Below the pieces are notes generated by a model that saw only the letters and a list, made by a program, of their open reading frames with translations, was not told the origin of the DNA and made no database searches. 64,000 bases of DNA. Source: Neisseria macacae ATCC 33926 (GTDB taxonomy: Bacteria; Pseudomonadota; Gammaproteobacteria; Burkholderiales; Neisseriaceae). Location: NCBI RefSeq assembly GCF_022749495.1, contig NZ_CP094241.1:2728001-2792000 (forward strand), given 5' to 3'. The position numbers and the translations under genes were made by a program. Each line of letters opens with the position of its first letter. Positions within the stretch are counted from its first letter, which is position 1. Shown piece by piece: positions 18,480 to 27,517 of this stretch.

Positions 18480-21400
18480 TTAGTCTTTGCGCGTTTCCAC
18501 CAAGACCATTTCGGCAGCGGCGACAGGTTCGGCTTCGACTTTCGGCACGTCGGCGCGGCGCAGGCCGGATTCGGGTTCGGGCTGAACCTGTTCGGCAAAG
18601 GCGGCGACGGCTTCGGGATTGGTTTCGACAAACACCAAACCGCCTAAGTCGGGCATCGCGGCAACGGCAGGGACAGTTTCTTCCGGCTCGGTCGCTTCCG
18701 CTTGGCCTGCTTCCGGCACAGTTTGCGGCTCGGATTCCGTTGCTTGGGCGGCTGCGGCGGCCGCTGCGGCGGCGGCAAGGGCTTCGATGGCAGCGGCGGC
18801 TTCGCGTTCGGCTTTCCAAACGACCAGCTCTTCCTCCATTTCGGCAACGGCTTCGACCTCGCCTTCGGCAGGGACGGCGGTCATTGGTTGGTAGCCGTCT
18901 TCGGTTTCGATGGCGAACACGGAAGTCGAAGTTTCTTCGACGCTGCCGATGGCGGAGTCGATGATGCTGCATTCGTCGTCGGTGCTGTCTTCGATCAGGA
19001 TGCCGCTGTCCGCTTCTTCGCCTTCGATGGAGAACACGAAGGCTTCTTCAGTGGCCGCAACGGGTTCGGAAACGACGACCACCAAAGGCTCGGCACTATC
19101 CTCGGGAGCGGGGATGGTTACGGCAAACGGTTCTTCTTCGACAGGCTCGCCCATGACGTGCGCGGCGGCGAAGCGGACTTTGTCGGCGGTATCGTGAATA
19201 TTCAGGTACTGCTCGATTTTGGCGGCAGACGGAATATTGCGTTTTTTACCGTTTTGACGGCGGTCGCGCTGATTGTTGCGTTCGCGGCGGTCGCGTTGGT
19301 TGTTGCGCTCGCGTTGGCGGCGTTCGTTGCCTTTCGGTGCATCGTTATCGGCGGTTTGTACGCCCTCTTCCGCTGCGTTGTCCACTGTTTCGGACAAGGT
19401 TTCTTCCGCACGGATTTCCGCTTGTTCGCGGTTGCGTTCGTTGCGGTTGTTGTTGCGGCGGCGTTTGCCGCCTTGCGCCTGTTCGCCCGAACGGGATTCG
19501 TTTTCAGACGACGTTGCGGCGGCAAGTGCTTGGACTTCGAGGTTTTCGGCTTCCGATGCGGCGTTGCGCTCGTTTTGGCGGTTGCGGCTGCGGCGGTTGT
19601 CTTTGGCGTTGCGGGTTTCGTTTTCCGCCGCCTGATTGTCTGCTGCTTTGTCTTTGAAGTCCGCCACTTCGCGCACTTCTACCTTGCTGCCGTCGTGCCT
19701 ATTGTTGCGGCGCGGGTTTTGACGGCGGTTGTTTGCGCGGCGGTTGCCGGAATTGCCGTTGCGGTTGTTGCCGTTTGAAGTGCGTTTTTCCGCCACTTCG
19801 GCAACAGGCGCGGTTTCGGCTGCGGTATTGCCGCCGAAAATGCGTTTGAGCCATGCTTTGAAGGTATCCCACCATGAACCGCTTTTTTGCTCGGATACGG
19901 TCGGGGCAGGCTGGGTATGGCGCACGCCTTTGACGGCGGGTTCGGGACGGGCGGCTTTGGCTCTTTCGCTGCCGAAAGGTTTGGCGGATTCGTCTTCTTC
20001 CGGCTCGGCAACGCGTTTGTAGCTCGGTTCGCCGTCTTCTTCTACGTCATCGATGCGGATGCGGTTGATTTCGTAGTGCGGGTTTTCCAGATGGATATTC
20101 GGAATCAGGACGACGTTGACATCCAAACGCTCTTCCATCGCAAACAGCTCGGCGCGTTTTTCGTTCAGCAGGAAGGTGGCGACATCGACGGGCACTTGGG
20201 CGTGCACTTCGCCGGTGTTGTCTTTCATTGCCTCTTCTTGAATGATGCGCAAAACGTGCAGGGCGGTCGATTCGATGCCGCGGATCACACCGGTACCGGC
20301 ACAGCGCGGGCAGGCGACATGGCTGCTTTCGCCCAAGGCGGGTTTCAGGCGTTGGCGGCTCAATTCCAAGAGGCCGAAGCGGGAAAGTTTGCCCATTTGC
20401 ACACGGGCGCGGTCTTTTTTGAGCGCGTCGCGCAGGACGTTTTCAACATCGCGCTGGTGCTTGGGGTTTTCCATGTCGATGAAGTCGATGACGACCAAAC
20501 CGCCCAAGTCGCGCAGGCGCATTTGGCGTGCGACTTCTTCGGCGGCTTCCATATTGGTTTTGAAGGCGGTGTCTTCAATGTCCGCGCCGCGTGTCGCGCG
20601 GGCGGAGTTGACGTCAATGGAAACGAGGGCTTCGGTGTGATCGATCACAATCGCGCCGCCGGAAGGCAGGCTGACGCTGCGGGCAAACGCGCTTTCGATT
20701 TGGTGTTCGATTTGGAAGCGGGAGAACAGCGGCGTGTGGTCTTCATAGAGTTTCAGACGACCTACGTTGCTCGGCATGACGTAGCTCATAAACTCGGCAA
20801 CTTGGTCATAAACCTCTTGATTGTCCACCAGAATTTCGCCGATGTCGGGACGGAAATAGTCGCGGATGGCGCGGATGAGCAGCGAGCTTTCCATGAAGAG
20901 GAGGTAGGGTTCGTGGTGCGCCTTACCGGCTTCTTCGATGGCCTGCCAAAGCTGTTTGAGGTAGTTCAAATCCCATTCCAACTCTTCCGCGCTGCGGCCG
21001 ATGCCGGCGGTGCGGGCGATGATGCTCATGCCGTTCGGAATGTCGAGTTCTGCCATAGCGGCTTTGAGTTCTTGGCGCTCTTCGCCTTCGATACGGCGGG
21101 ATACGCCGCCGCCGCGCGGGTTGTTGGGCATCAATACCAGATAGCGTCCGGCCAGGCTGATGAAGGTGGTCAGCGCCGCGCCTTTGTTGCCGCGTTCGTC
21201 TTTTTCGACTTGGACGATGACTTCCATGCCTTCTTTGAGCACGTCTTGAATGCGCGCCCTGCCGCCTTCGTAATCTTGGAAATACGAACGCGATACTTCC
21301 TTAAACGGCAAAAAGCCGTGGCGGTCGGTTCCGTAATCTACGAAACACGCTTCCAGCGACGGCTCGATGCGGGTGATGATACCCTTATAAATATTACCTT

Positions 21401-21512
21401 TGCGCTGCTCTTTACCCAGCGTTTCGATGTCCAAATCCAAAAGGTTTTGCCCATCGACAATGGCAACGCGCAACTCTTCGGCCTGCGTTGCATTGAACAA
21501 CATTCTTTTCAT
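18480..21512 (-). CDS. rne: Ribonuclease E
   Basis: RNase E (1,010 residues) is the essential endoribonuclease that starts mRNA decay and processes rRNA and tRNA precursors, including the 9S/5S precursor of operons such as the one in this window. The N-terminal catalytic half has the S1 domain (about 35-120), the DNase-I-like active site in SIDVNSARATRG and VVIDFIDMEN, and the Zn-link CPRCAGTG. The C-terminal half is disordered and rich in Arg/Asn (RNA-binding, scaffold), then acidic, with a run of ten alanines near the end. I start at 21512 (MKRMLFNATQ, as in E. coli), eight bases after GAGG, not two codons earlier. A DUS in frame is read VGRLKLYED. Confidence 0.96.
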   Translation of the reverse strand: MKRMLFNATQAEELRVAIVDGQNLLDLDIETLGKEQRKGNIYKGIITRIEPSLEACFVDYGTDRHGFLPFKEVSRSYFQDYEGGRARIQDVLKEGMEVIVQVEKDERGNKGAALTTFISLAGRYLVLMPNNPRGGGVSRRIEGEERQELKAAMAELDIPNGMSIIARTAGIGRSAEELEWDLNYLKQLWQAIEEAGKAHHEPYLLFMESSLLIRAIRDYFRPDIGEILVDNQEVYDQVAEFMSYVMPSNVGRLKLYEDHTPLFSRFQIEHQIESAFARSVSLPSGGAIVIDHTEALVSIDVNSARATRGADIEDTAFKTNMEAAEEVARQMRLRDLGGLVVIDFIDMENPKHQRDVENVLRDALKKDRARVQMGKLSRFGLLELSRQRLKPALGESSHVACPRCAGTGVIRGIESTALHVLRIIQEEAMKDNTGEVHAQVPVDVATFLLNEKRAELFAMEERLDVNVVLIPNIHLENPHYEINRIRIDDVEEDGEPSYKRVAEPEEDESAKPFGSERAKAARPEPAVKGVRHTQPAPTVSEQKSGSWWDTFKAWLKRIFGGNTAAETAPVAEVAEKRTSNGNNRNGNSGNRRANNRRQNPRRNNRHDGSKVEVREVADFKDKAADNQAAENETRNAKDNRRSRNRQNERNAASEAENLEVQALAAATSSENESRSGEQAQGGKRRRNNNRNERNREQAEIRAEETLSETVDNAAEEGVQTADNDAPKGNERRQRERNNQRDRRERNNQRDRRQNGKKRNIPSAAKIEQYLNIHDTADKVRFAAAHVMGEPVEEEPFAVTIPAPEDSAEPLVVVVSEPVAATEEAFVFSIEGEEADSGILIEDSTDDECSIIDSAIGSVEETSTSVFAIETEDGYQPMTAVPAEGEVEAVAEMEEELVVWKAEREAAAAIEALAAAAAAAAAAQATESEPQTVPEAGQAEATEPEETVPAVAAMPDLGGLVFVETNPEAVAAFAEQVQPEPESGLRRADVPKVEAEPVAAAEMVLVETRKD

Positions 21513-22079
21513 AATCATTACCTCGCACAGGAGGGCAGCCTTTTCAGACGACCTGCCTGCTCTTTGTCAGACACTCTGCGAGGCGGGCGGGATTGGGCAT
21601 AGCCCGCGCCCCTTTTCGGCGCAGGATGCAGAAACCCGGATGAGCAATCAGTTTTTGAATTGAAGTCCGCAAGGTTGCACGCCGCCCAAAACAATGCGGC
21701 CGTGTGCGGAAGGATACGGATAAAGAAGGCAATAAAGAACAATGCGGCGGAACACTCCGTCCGCCGCCGAAGTCCGGACGGTACAGGCCCGGCTTGGAAA
21801 ACAGGTAGCCGACATCTTCTTATTATCGTTATGCCGGAAGTTTCGAACGGTGCGGCGCGGCAGGTTTGTCAAACACCCGCCCCTCGTCTTATGCCCGGTC
21901 AAATCGGCAAAATCAAATCAAACTTAATCACGTTCCTGCGTTTACGGGCTTTGGCATAAACGCAGGGAAAATGCTTTGCAGAGTGCGTTTTTAATATAAA
22001 ATCTCGTTTTAATAATACCATCCGTCCCATACGGCCTGTTTGTACAGGTTTCTGCCGAAACGGATGTTCGGGATTATAG
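21513..22079. other. Divergent rne-rluC intergenic region with probable long rne leader
   Basis: The 567 bases between the divergent rne and rluC starts hold no credible gene. A single DUS (TTCAGACGACCT) lies at about 21543-21554, inside the presumed rne leader. A long rne 5' leader is used for autoregulation in enterobacteria, so the length is suggestive here. AT-rich sequence around 21990-22015 could carry promoters for both directions but hexamers are imperfect. Confidence 0.4.
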
Positions 22080-23078
22080 ATGAAAACGCACGCAATAAGC
22101 AAAGATTCAGTCAGCCTGATTACCGTCGCCGAACACGAAGCCGGACAACGCCTTGACAACTATCTGATAAAAATCCTCAAAGGCGTACCCAAAAGCCATA
22201 TCCACCGCATTATCCGCGCCGGCGAAGTGCGCCTTAACAAAAAACGCTGCAAGCCCGACAGCCGCATCCAAACAGGCGACCTGCTCCGCATCCCGCCCGT
22301 GCGCACCGCCGAAAAACAAAGGTCGTCTGAAAACCGCGCCCAAGCCGTACCCGCACGCGAATTTACCATCATCTACGAAGACGACGCATTGCTCGTCATC
22401 GACAAACCCGCAGGCACCGCCGTCCACGGCGGCAGCGGCGTGAGCTTCGGCGTCATCGAACAAATCCGCCGCGCCCGCCCCGAAGCCCGCTATCTCGAAC
22501 TCGTCCACCGCCTCGACAAAGACACCAGCGGCCTCCTGATGATCGCCAAAAAACGCAGCGCGCTCGTCAAACTGCACGAAGCCATCCGCAACGACCACCC
22601 CAAAAAAATCTACCTCGCGCTGGGCGTAGGCAAACTGCCGAACGACAGCTTCCACGTCAAACTGCCCCTGTTCAAATACACCGGCGCACAAGGCGAAAAA
22701 ATGGTGCGCGTCAGCGAAGACGGACAATCCGCGCACACCATCTTCCGCGTGCTCAACCGCTTTTCAGACGACCTCCTGCACCAAGTCGGCCTCTCGCACC
22801 TCACCCTCGTGCAAGCCACCCTGAAAACCGGACGCACCCACCAAATCCGCGTCCACCTCCAATCCCAGCAATGCCCCATCGCCGGCGACGAACGCTACGG
22901 CGACTACCAAGCCAACAAACGCCTCCAGAAACTCGGTTTGAAACGGATGTTCCTCCACGCCGCCGAGCTGCACCTCGACCATCCGCTGACAGGCGAAAAA
23001 CTCATCTTAAAAGCCCCGCTGCCGCAAGATTTGGCACAATTTGTCTTAATGCTGGAAAACGCAGGGAAGGTCGTCTGA
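22080..23078 (+). CDS. rluC: 23S rRNA pseudouridine synthase RluC
   Basis: RluC converts uridines 955, 2504 and 2580 (E. coli numbering) of 23S rRNA to pseudouridine. The 332-residue protein has an N-terminal S4 RNA-binding domain (about 18-75) and the catalytic motif LVHRLDKDTSGLL (Asp near residue 148), followed by GRTHQIRVHL. The divergent neighbour rne is the same as in E. coli, which supports RluC over RluD. Three DUS are inside the frame: RSSEN, RFSDDLLH, and the last one, where AAGGTCGTCTGA encodes KVV and the stop codon. The first two sit in linker-like segments. Confidence 0.93.
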   Translation: MKTHAISKDSVSLITVAEHEAGQRLDNYLIKILKGVPKSHIHRIIRAGEVRLNKKRCKPDSRIQTGDLLRIPPVRTAEKQRSSENRAQAVPAREFTIIYEDDALLVIDKPAGTAVHGGSGVSFGVIEQIRRARPEARYLELVHRLDKDTSGLLMIAKKRSALVKLHEAIRNDHPKKIYLALGVGKLPNDSFHVKLPLFKYTGAQGEKMVRVSEDGQSAHTIFRVLNRFSDDLLHQVGLSHLTLVQATLKTGRTHQIRVHLQSQQCPIAGDERYGDYQANKRLQKLGLKRMFLHAAELHLDHPLTGEKLILKAPLPQDLAQFVLMLENAGKVV

Positions 23079-23174
23079 AATCCGTAGCGTGGGCTTTGCC
23101 CACGACATGAGTGCAAAGACACGGATGGATTCAGATTGCCAGACCACAAGTTTCGCGGGCGTAGCCCACGCTAC
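23069..23174 (+). repeat. DUS + REPIN composite repeat, unit 1
   Basis: The unit starts with the DUS holding the rluC stop (23069-23080), then a forward family-A REP (23085-23106), 46 bases, and a reverse copy (23153-23174). The REPIN part is 90 bp. The spacer ATGAGTGCAAA after the first REP is shared with unit 2. Confidence 0.8.
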
Positions 23175-23221
23175 AACTCGCTCAGAAAATTAAATACCAA
23201 CCACTCCTCGAAAACACCCAA

Positions 23222-23329
23222 AGGTCGTCTGAAACCCGTAGCGTGGGCTTTGCCCACGACATGAGTGCAAAAATAACAGACGAATTCGGATTGTCAGGCG
23301 GTAAGTTTCGCGGGCGTAGCCCACGCTAC
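23222..23329 (+). repeat. DUS + REPIN composite repeat, unit 2
   Basis: A second copy of the preceding unit in direct orientation: DUS (23222-23233), forward REP (23238-23259), ATGAGTGCAAA, and the reverse REP (23308-23329) preceded by the same AAGTTTCGCGGGCG. A reverse DUS closes the block at 23373-23384. The 351-base gap between rluC and rsmG has no gene. Confidence 0.8.
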
Positions 23330-23429
23330 AACTCCCCATTCCGACAACCTTATCCCCGCCCGCCCCACGCCTTTCAGACGACCTTTTTTTCCGCTACCAT
23401 AATGCCCGACACAAACACGGACAAACACC

Positions 23430-24053
23430 ATGACCCCGACACAGCAACTCCAATCAGGCATACAGGCATTAGGTTTGGACCTATCCGCAGAACAGCAAAC
23501 CCTGCTGCTCGCCTATACCGGCCTGCTCAAAAAGTGGAACAAGACCTACAACCTCACCGCCCTGCGTGACGAAGCGCAAATGGTCAGCCACCACCTGCTC
23601 GACAGCCTGACCCTGCTCCCCTACCTCCAAGGCGCGCACACCATGCTGGATGTCGGCTCCGGCGGCGGACAGCCCGGCATTCCCGCCGCCATCTGCCGTC
23701 CCGACCTCAACATCACCCTTCTGGACGCCAACACCAAAAAAACCGCCTTCCTGCAACAAGCCGTCATCGAACTCGGACTCGCCAACGTCCGCGTCGTCAG
23801 CGGCCGCGTCGAAGCCGTTCAAGACTTCCAAGCCGACATCATCACCAGCCGCGCCTTCGCCGAACTCGCCGACTTCGTCAACTGGACGGTGCACCTGCTG
23901 AAAGACGGCGGCCTCTGGGTCGCCATGAAAGGGGTGTATCCTGAAGAAGAAATCGCCAAACTCCCCGACACCGTCGCCGTCGAACGCGTCGAAGCCCTCC
24001 ACGTCCCAGGCTTGGATGCAGAACGGCATATGGTGGTTTTGAAGAAGGTTTGA
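23430..24053 (+). CDS. rsmG: 16S rRNA (guanine-527-N7) methyltransferase RsmG
   Basis: RsmG (GidB) methylates N7 of G527 in the 530 loop of 16S rRNA; its loss gives low-level streptomycin resistance. The 207-residue protein has the SAM-binding motif LDVGSGGGQPGIPAA (about 72-86), VTLLDANTKKTAFL-type motif II (as ITLLDANTKKTAFLQQ), and ITSRAFAELADF. Length is normal. The gene stands alone rather than in a gid-par operon. It is preceded by repeats and followed by a DUS hairpin, so it is probably monocistronic. Confidence 0.96.
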   Translation: MTPTQQLQSGIQALGLDLSAEQQTLLLAYTGLLKKWNKTYNLTALRDEAQMVSHHLLDSLTLLPYLQGAHTMLDVGSGGGQPGIPAAICRPDLNITLLDANTKKTAFLQQAVIELGLANVRVVSGRVEAVQDFQADIITSRAFAELADFVNWTVHLLKDGGLWVAMKGVYPEEEIAKLPDTVAVERVEALHVPGLDAERHMVVLKKV

Positions 24054-24082
24054 GCCTTCCGAACGTTGATTCTGAATATTGC

Positions 24083-24128
24083 CAAGGTCGTCTGAAAACC
24101 CGAAACAGGGCTTTTCAGACGACCTTTC
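24083..24128. terminator. Inverted DUS pair, rsmG terminator
   Basis: AAGGTCGTCTGAAAACCC... and ...GGCTTTTCAGACGACCTTTCG pair 30 bases after the rsmG stop. Confidence 0.8.
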
Positions 24129-24178
24129 GTTTTATGGCTGCTTCGTTGCAAAATATAAACACGATTTGTCATAAATAA

Positions 24179-24198
24179 AGATAATTATTATCAATTAT
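24179..24198 (+). promoter_or_regulatory. Fur box and promoter of the TonB-receptor gene
   Basis: GATAATTATTATCAATTAT is very close to the Fur consensus (GATAATGATAATCATTATC). A TATAAT at 24222-24227 lies about 24 bases downstream, so Fur bound here would cover the -35 region. Iron-repressed expression is the expected result. Confidence 0.7.
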
Positions 24199-24256
24199 TT
24201 CGATTAAACAAAAATATTTCCTATAATGCCGCATCCCTTCATCTTCCGAGTTGAAC

Positions 24257-26365
24257 ATGCAATATTCTGCCCGCCTTTCCCTGCTTCCCGCCCTGATTGC
24301 CTCCGCCTTCCCGCTGTATGCCGCTGATACCGCCGATAGCGAACATTACACTGCCACCCTGCCCACCGTTACCGTGGTCGGACAGTCCGACACCAGCGTA
24401 CTCAAAGGCTACATCAATTACGACGAAGCCGCCGTTACCCGCAACGGCCAGCTCATCAAAGAAACGCCGCAAACCGTCGATACGCTCAACATCCAGAAAA
24501 ACAAAAACTACGGCACGAACGATTTGAGTTCCATCCTCGAAGGCAACGCCGGTATTGACGCGGCTTACGATATGCGCGGCGAAAGCATTTTCCTGCGCGG
24601 TTTTCAAGCCGACGCATCCGATATTTACCGCGACGGCGTGCGCGAAAGCGGACAGGTCCGCCGCAGCACCGCCAACATTGAGCGCGTGGAAATCCTGAAA
24701 GGCCCGTCTTCCGTGCTTTACGGCCGCACCAACGGCGGCGGCGTCATCAATATGGTCAGCAAATACGCCAACTTCAAACAAAGCCGCAACATCGGTGCGG
24801 TTTACGGCTCGTGGGCAAACCGCAGCCTGAATATGGACATCAACGAAGTGCTGAACAAAAACGTCGCCATCCGCCTCACCGGCGAAGTCGGGCGCGCCAA
24901 TTCGTTCCGCAGCGGCATAGACAGCAAAAACGTCATGGTTTCGCCCAGCATTACCGTCAAACTCGACAACGGCTTGAAATGGACGGGGCAATACACCTAC
25001 GACAATGTGGAGCGCACGCCCGACCGCAGTCCGACCAAGTCCGTGTACGACCGCTTCGGACTGCCTTACCGCATGGGTTTCGCCCACCCGAACGATTTTG
25101 TCAAAGACAAGCTGCAAGTTTGGCGTTCCGACCTCGAATACGCCTTCAACGACAAATGGCGCGCCCAATGGCAGCTCGCCCACCGCACGGCGGCGCAGGA
25201 TTTCGACCATTTCTATGCAGGCAGCGAAAACGGCAGCCTAATCAAGCGCAATTACGCCTGGCAGCAGACCGATAACAAAACCCTGTCGTCCAACTTCACG
25301 CTCAACGGCGACTACAACATCGGCCGTTTTGAAAACCACCTGACCGTAGGCTTGGATTACAGCCGCGAACACCGCAACCCGACATTGGGTTACAACCGCG
25401 CCTTCTCCGCCTCCATCGACCCCTACGACCGCGCAAGCTGGCCGGCTTCGGGCAGATTGCAGCCCGTCCTCACCCAAAACCGCCACAAAGCCGACTCCTA
25501 CGGCATTTTCGTGCAAAACATCTTCTCCGCCACGCCCGATTTGAAATTCGTCCTCGGCGGCCGTTACGACAAATACACCTTTAATTCCGAAAACAAACTC
25601 ACCGGCAGCAGCCGCCAATACAGCGGCCATTCGTTCAGCCCCAATATCGGCGCAGTGTGGAACGTAACACCCGCCCACACGCTTTACGCCTCGTATAACA
25701 AAGGCTTCGCGCCTTATGGCGAACGCGGCGGCTATTTGAGCATCGATACTTCGTCTTCTGCCGTGTTCAACGCCGATCCCGAGTACACCCGCCAATACGA
25801 AACCGGTGTCAAAAGCAGTTGGCTGGACGACCGCCTCAGCACCACATTGTCCGCCTACCAAATCGAACGCTTCAATATCCGCTACCGTCCCGACGCGCAA
25901 AATGATCCCTACACTTGGGCAGTTGGCGGCAAACACCGTTCGCGCGGCGTGGAGTTGTCCGCCATCGGACAAATCATCCCCAAAAAACTCTATCTGCGCG
26001 GCTCGTTGGGCGTGATGCAGGCGAAAGTCGTTGAAGACAAAGAAAATCCCGACCGCGTGGGCATCCATTTGGACAACACCAGCAACGTGACCGGCAACCT
26101 GTTCTTCCGTTACACGCCGACCGAAAATCTCTACGGCGAAATCGGCGTAATCGGTACGGGCAAACGCTACGGCTACGATTCAAGAAATAAAGAAGTCACC
26201 ACGCTTCCCGGCTTCGTCCGCACCGACGCCATGCTCGGCTGGAACCGCAAAAACCTGAACCTCACTTTCGCCGTCGGCAATCTGTTCAATCAAAAATACT
26301 GGCGTTCCGACGCCATGCCCGGTGCGCCGCGCACTTATACGGCACGGGTGAATTACAGTTTCTAA
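24257..26365 (+). CDS. TonB-dependent siderophore receptor
   Basis: This 702-residue outer membrane receptor has a signal peptide (SAFPLYAADTA), a TonB-box-like LPTVTVVG, a plug domain with the typical SILEGNAGID, IFLRGFQAD and VEILKGPSSVLYGRTNGGG, and a 22-stranded barrel ending in Phe (ARVNYSF). It belongs to the siderophore class (FhuE/FoxA/Fiu-like) rather than the transferrin, lactoferrin or hemoglobin classes. Energy comes from TonB-ExbB-ExbD. A start at the ATG 24257 is chosen over an in-frame TTG two codons upstream. A Fur box 60-80 bases before the start predicts iron repression. No siderophore synthesis or periplasmic transport gene lies next to it, so it probably takes up xenosiderophores. 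Confidence 0.9.
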   Translation: MQYSARLSLLPALIASAFPLYAADTADSEHYTATLPTVTVVGQSDTSVLKGYINYDEAAVTRNGQLIKETPQTVDTLNIQKNKNYGTNDLSSILEGNAGIDAAYDMRGESIFLRGFQADASDIYRDGVRESGQVRRSTANIERVEILKGPSSVLYGRTNGGGVINMVSKYANFKQSRNIGAVYGSWANRSLNMDINEVLNKNVAIRLTGEVGRANSFRSGIDSKNVMVSPSITVKLDNGLKWTGQYTYDNVERTPDRSPTKSVYDRFGLPYRMGFAHPNDFVKDKLQVWRSDLEYAFNDKWRAQWQLAHRTAAQDFDHFYAGSENGSLIKRNYAWQQTDNKTLSSNFTLNGDYNIGRFENHLTVGLDYSREHRNPTLGYNRAFSASIDPYDRASWPASGRLQPVLTQNRHKADSYGIFVQNIFSATPDLKFVLGGRYDKYTFNSENKLTGSSRQYSGHSFSPNIGAVWNVTPAHTLYASYNKGFAPYGERGGYLSIDTSSSAVFNADPEYTRQYETGVKSSWLDDRLSTTLSAYQIERFNIRYRPDAQNDPYTWAVGGKHRSRGVELSAIGQIIPKKLYLRGSLGVMQAKVVEDKENPDRVGIHLDNTSNVTGNLFFRYTPTENLYGEIGVIGTGKRYGYDSRNKEVTTLPGFVRTDAMLGWNRKNLNLTFAVGNLFNQKYWRSDAMPGAPRTYTARVNYSF

Positions 26366-26385
26366 TCTCGGGCAGGAAATGGAAC

Positions 26386-26428
26386 AAAGGTCGTCTGAAA
26401 ACTCAAAACACGGGTTTTCAGACGACCT
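26386..26428. terminator. Inverted DUS pair between the receptor gene and murI
   Basis: AAAGGTCGTCTGAAAAC and GTTTTCAGACGACCT flank an 11-base loop between two convergent genes. Confidence 0.8.
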
Positions 26429-26453
26429 CTCGTTTTGGTATGCGGGATATGCC

Positions 26454-27263
26454 TTATCCCAGCGAGACCATTTCGATTTGTTCCATGCTGCGTCCGAGGA
26501 AGCGTTCGCCTATGGTGCGGAAGCGCAGGGGGATGTCGCTGACGTAGAAGCGGTAGTCGGGGCTGTCGTTTTCAGTGTTGAGCAGCCCTGCTTGGGCGAG
26601 TGCTTGGGCGGTCGCTTCGGCGGTGGTGATGGCGGAATCGACCAGGGCGACGTTTTGCGCTTCTTTGCCGATTAGGGGCTTGAGCAGCGGGAAGTGGGTG
26701 CAGCCGAGGACGAGTGTGTCGATGTCGTCCACCAAGAGCGGTTTGAGGTATTCGCGCACGGTCAGGCGGGTTACTTCATGGTCAAGCCAGCCTTCTTCCA
26801 CCAGCGGCACGAGCAGCGGCGTCGCCTGCGTGCGCACAAGCGTGTCGGGGTTTTGGGCGTGGATGGCGCGGGCGTAGGCGTTGCTGTTGACGGTGGTGTT
26901 GGTGGCGATGATGCCGATTTTGTTGTTGCGCGTGGTGTTCAGTGCGGCCTGCGCTCCGGCGGAAATCACGTCCAATACAGGCATATTGCCTGCTTTTTGG
27001 CGGATTTTCTGTCCGGCAACGGCGGCGATGGTGTTGCACGCGATGACGAGCGCCTTGACATCGTTTTCCAGCAGGAAATCGACAATCTGCATGGCGAAGG
27101 TTTCGATGGTGGCGCGGGATTTGGTGCCGTAGGGAACGCGGGCGGTGTCGCCGAAGTAGATGATGTTTTCCATCGGCAGGCGTTCCATCAGGGCGCGGAC
27201 GTTGGTCAGTCCGCCGACGCCGGAATCGAAAACGCCGATGGGGCGTTGTTTGCTGATAGTCAT
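26454..27263 (-). CDS. murI: Glutamate racemase
   Basis: MurI makes D-glutamate for peptidoglycan. The 269-residue protein has the two catalytic Cys in their motifs, ACNT (Cys76) and GCTHFP (Cys188), plus the N-terminal GVFDSGVGGLT (10-20) and DTARVPYG. Length fits the family. It is convergent with the TonB receptor and divergent from tsaE. No UDP-MurNAc-Ala regulatory extension like that of E. coli is present, so it is probably of the Gram-positive-like short type found in many proteobacteria. Confidence 0.97.
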   Translation of the reverse strand: MTISKQRPIGVFDSGVGGLTNVRALMERLPMENIIYFGDTARVPYGTKSRATIETFAMQIVDFLLENDVKALVIACNTIAAVAGQKIRQKAGNMPVLDVISAGAQAALNTTRNNKIGIIATNTTVNSNAYARAIHAQNPDTLVRTQATPLLVPLVEEGWLDHEVTRLTVREYLKPLLVDDIDTLVLGCTHFPLLKPLIGKEAQNVALVDSAITTAEATAQALAQAGLLNTENDSPDYRFYVSDIPLRFRTIGERFLGRSMEQIEMVSLG

Positions 27264-27333
27264 GATGCGGTTTGTACGGATTAGGTATGATGGGGCGGAT
27301 TGTACACGTTCGGCGCAAGGCTTAACAGGGACG

Positions 27334-27387
27334 GGGTCGTCTGAAAGGGTTTGAGTTGTGTGGAAACGGTGTTTTCAGACGACCTCT
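27334..27387. repeat. Inverted DUS pair in the murI-tsaE divergent gap
   Basis: GGGTCGTCTGAAA and TTTTCAGACGACCT face each other over a 28-base loop. Both neighbours point away, so this pair is not at a gene end and cannot be a terminator for either gene; it is one of few such cases here. Confidence 0.7.
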
Positions 27388-27457
27388 ACGGCGTTTGGAC
27401 GGCAGACGGCAAAGATGCCGATTAAACATCTTTATCTAACTTTATCCTCCCTTATGT

Positions 27458-27485
27458 TTGCAAATGCCCGTAAATCCAGCATAAT
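27458..27485 (+). promoter_or_regulatory. Predicted promoter of tsaE-amiC
   Basis: TTGCAA (27458-27463) and CATAAT (27480-27485) are separated by 16 bases and lie 33 bases upstream of the tsaE start. Confidence 0.45.
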
Positions 27486-27517
27486 TAAGGTTTTTAGAAC
27501 ACGATAAGGCTGATTTC

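Noticed and set aside
19887..21602. 571-codon open frame antisense to rne
   Set aside because: It is exactly the mirror of the RNase E catalytic domain, has no ribosome site and owes its length to GC-rich third positions; the rne motifs are unmistakable.
21660..21959. 99-codon frame in the rne-rluC gap
   Set aside because: No ribosome site, no family, odd composition; more likely leader DNA of rne.
23069..23384. CRISPR-like array from the repeated hairpins after rluC
   Set aside because: Only two units, each a paired palindrome with shared (not unique) spacers, and no cas genes in the window.
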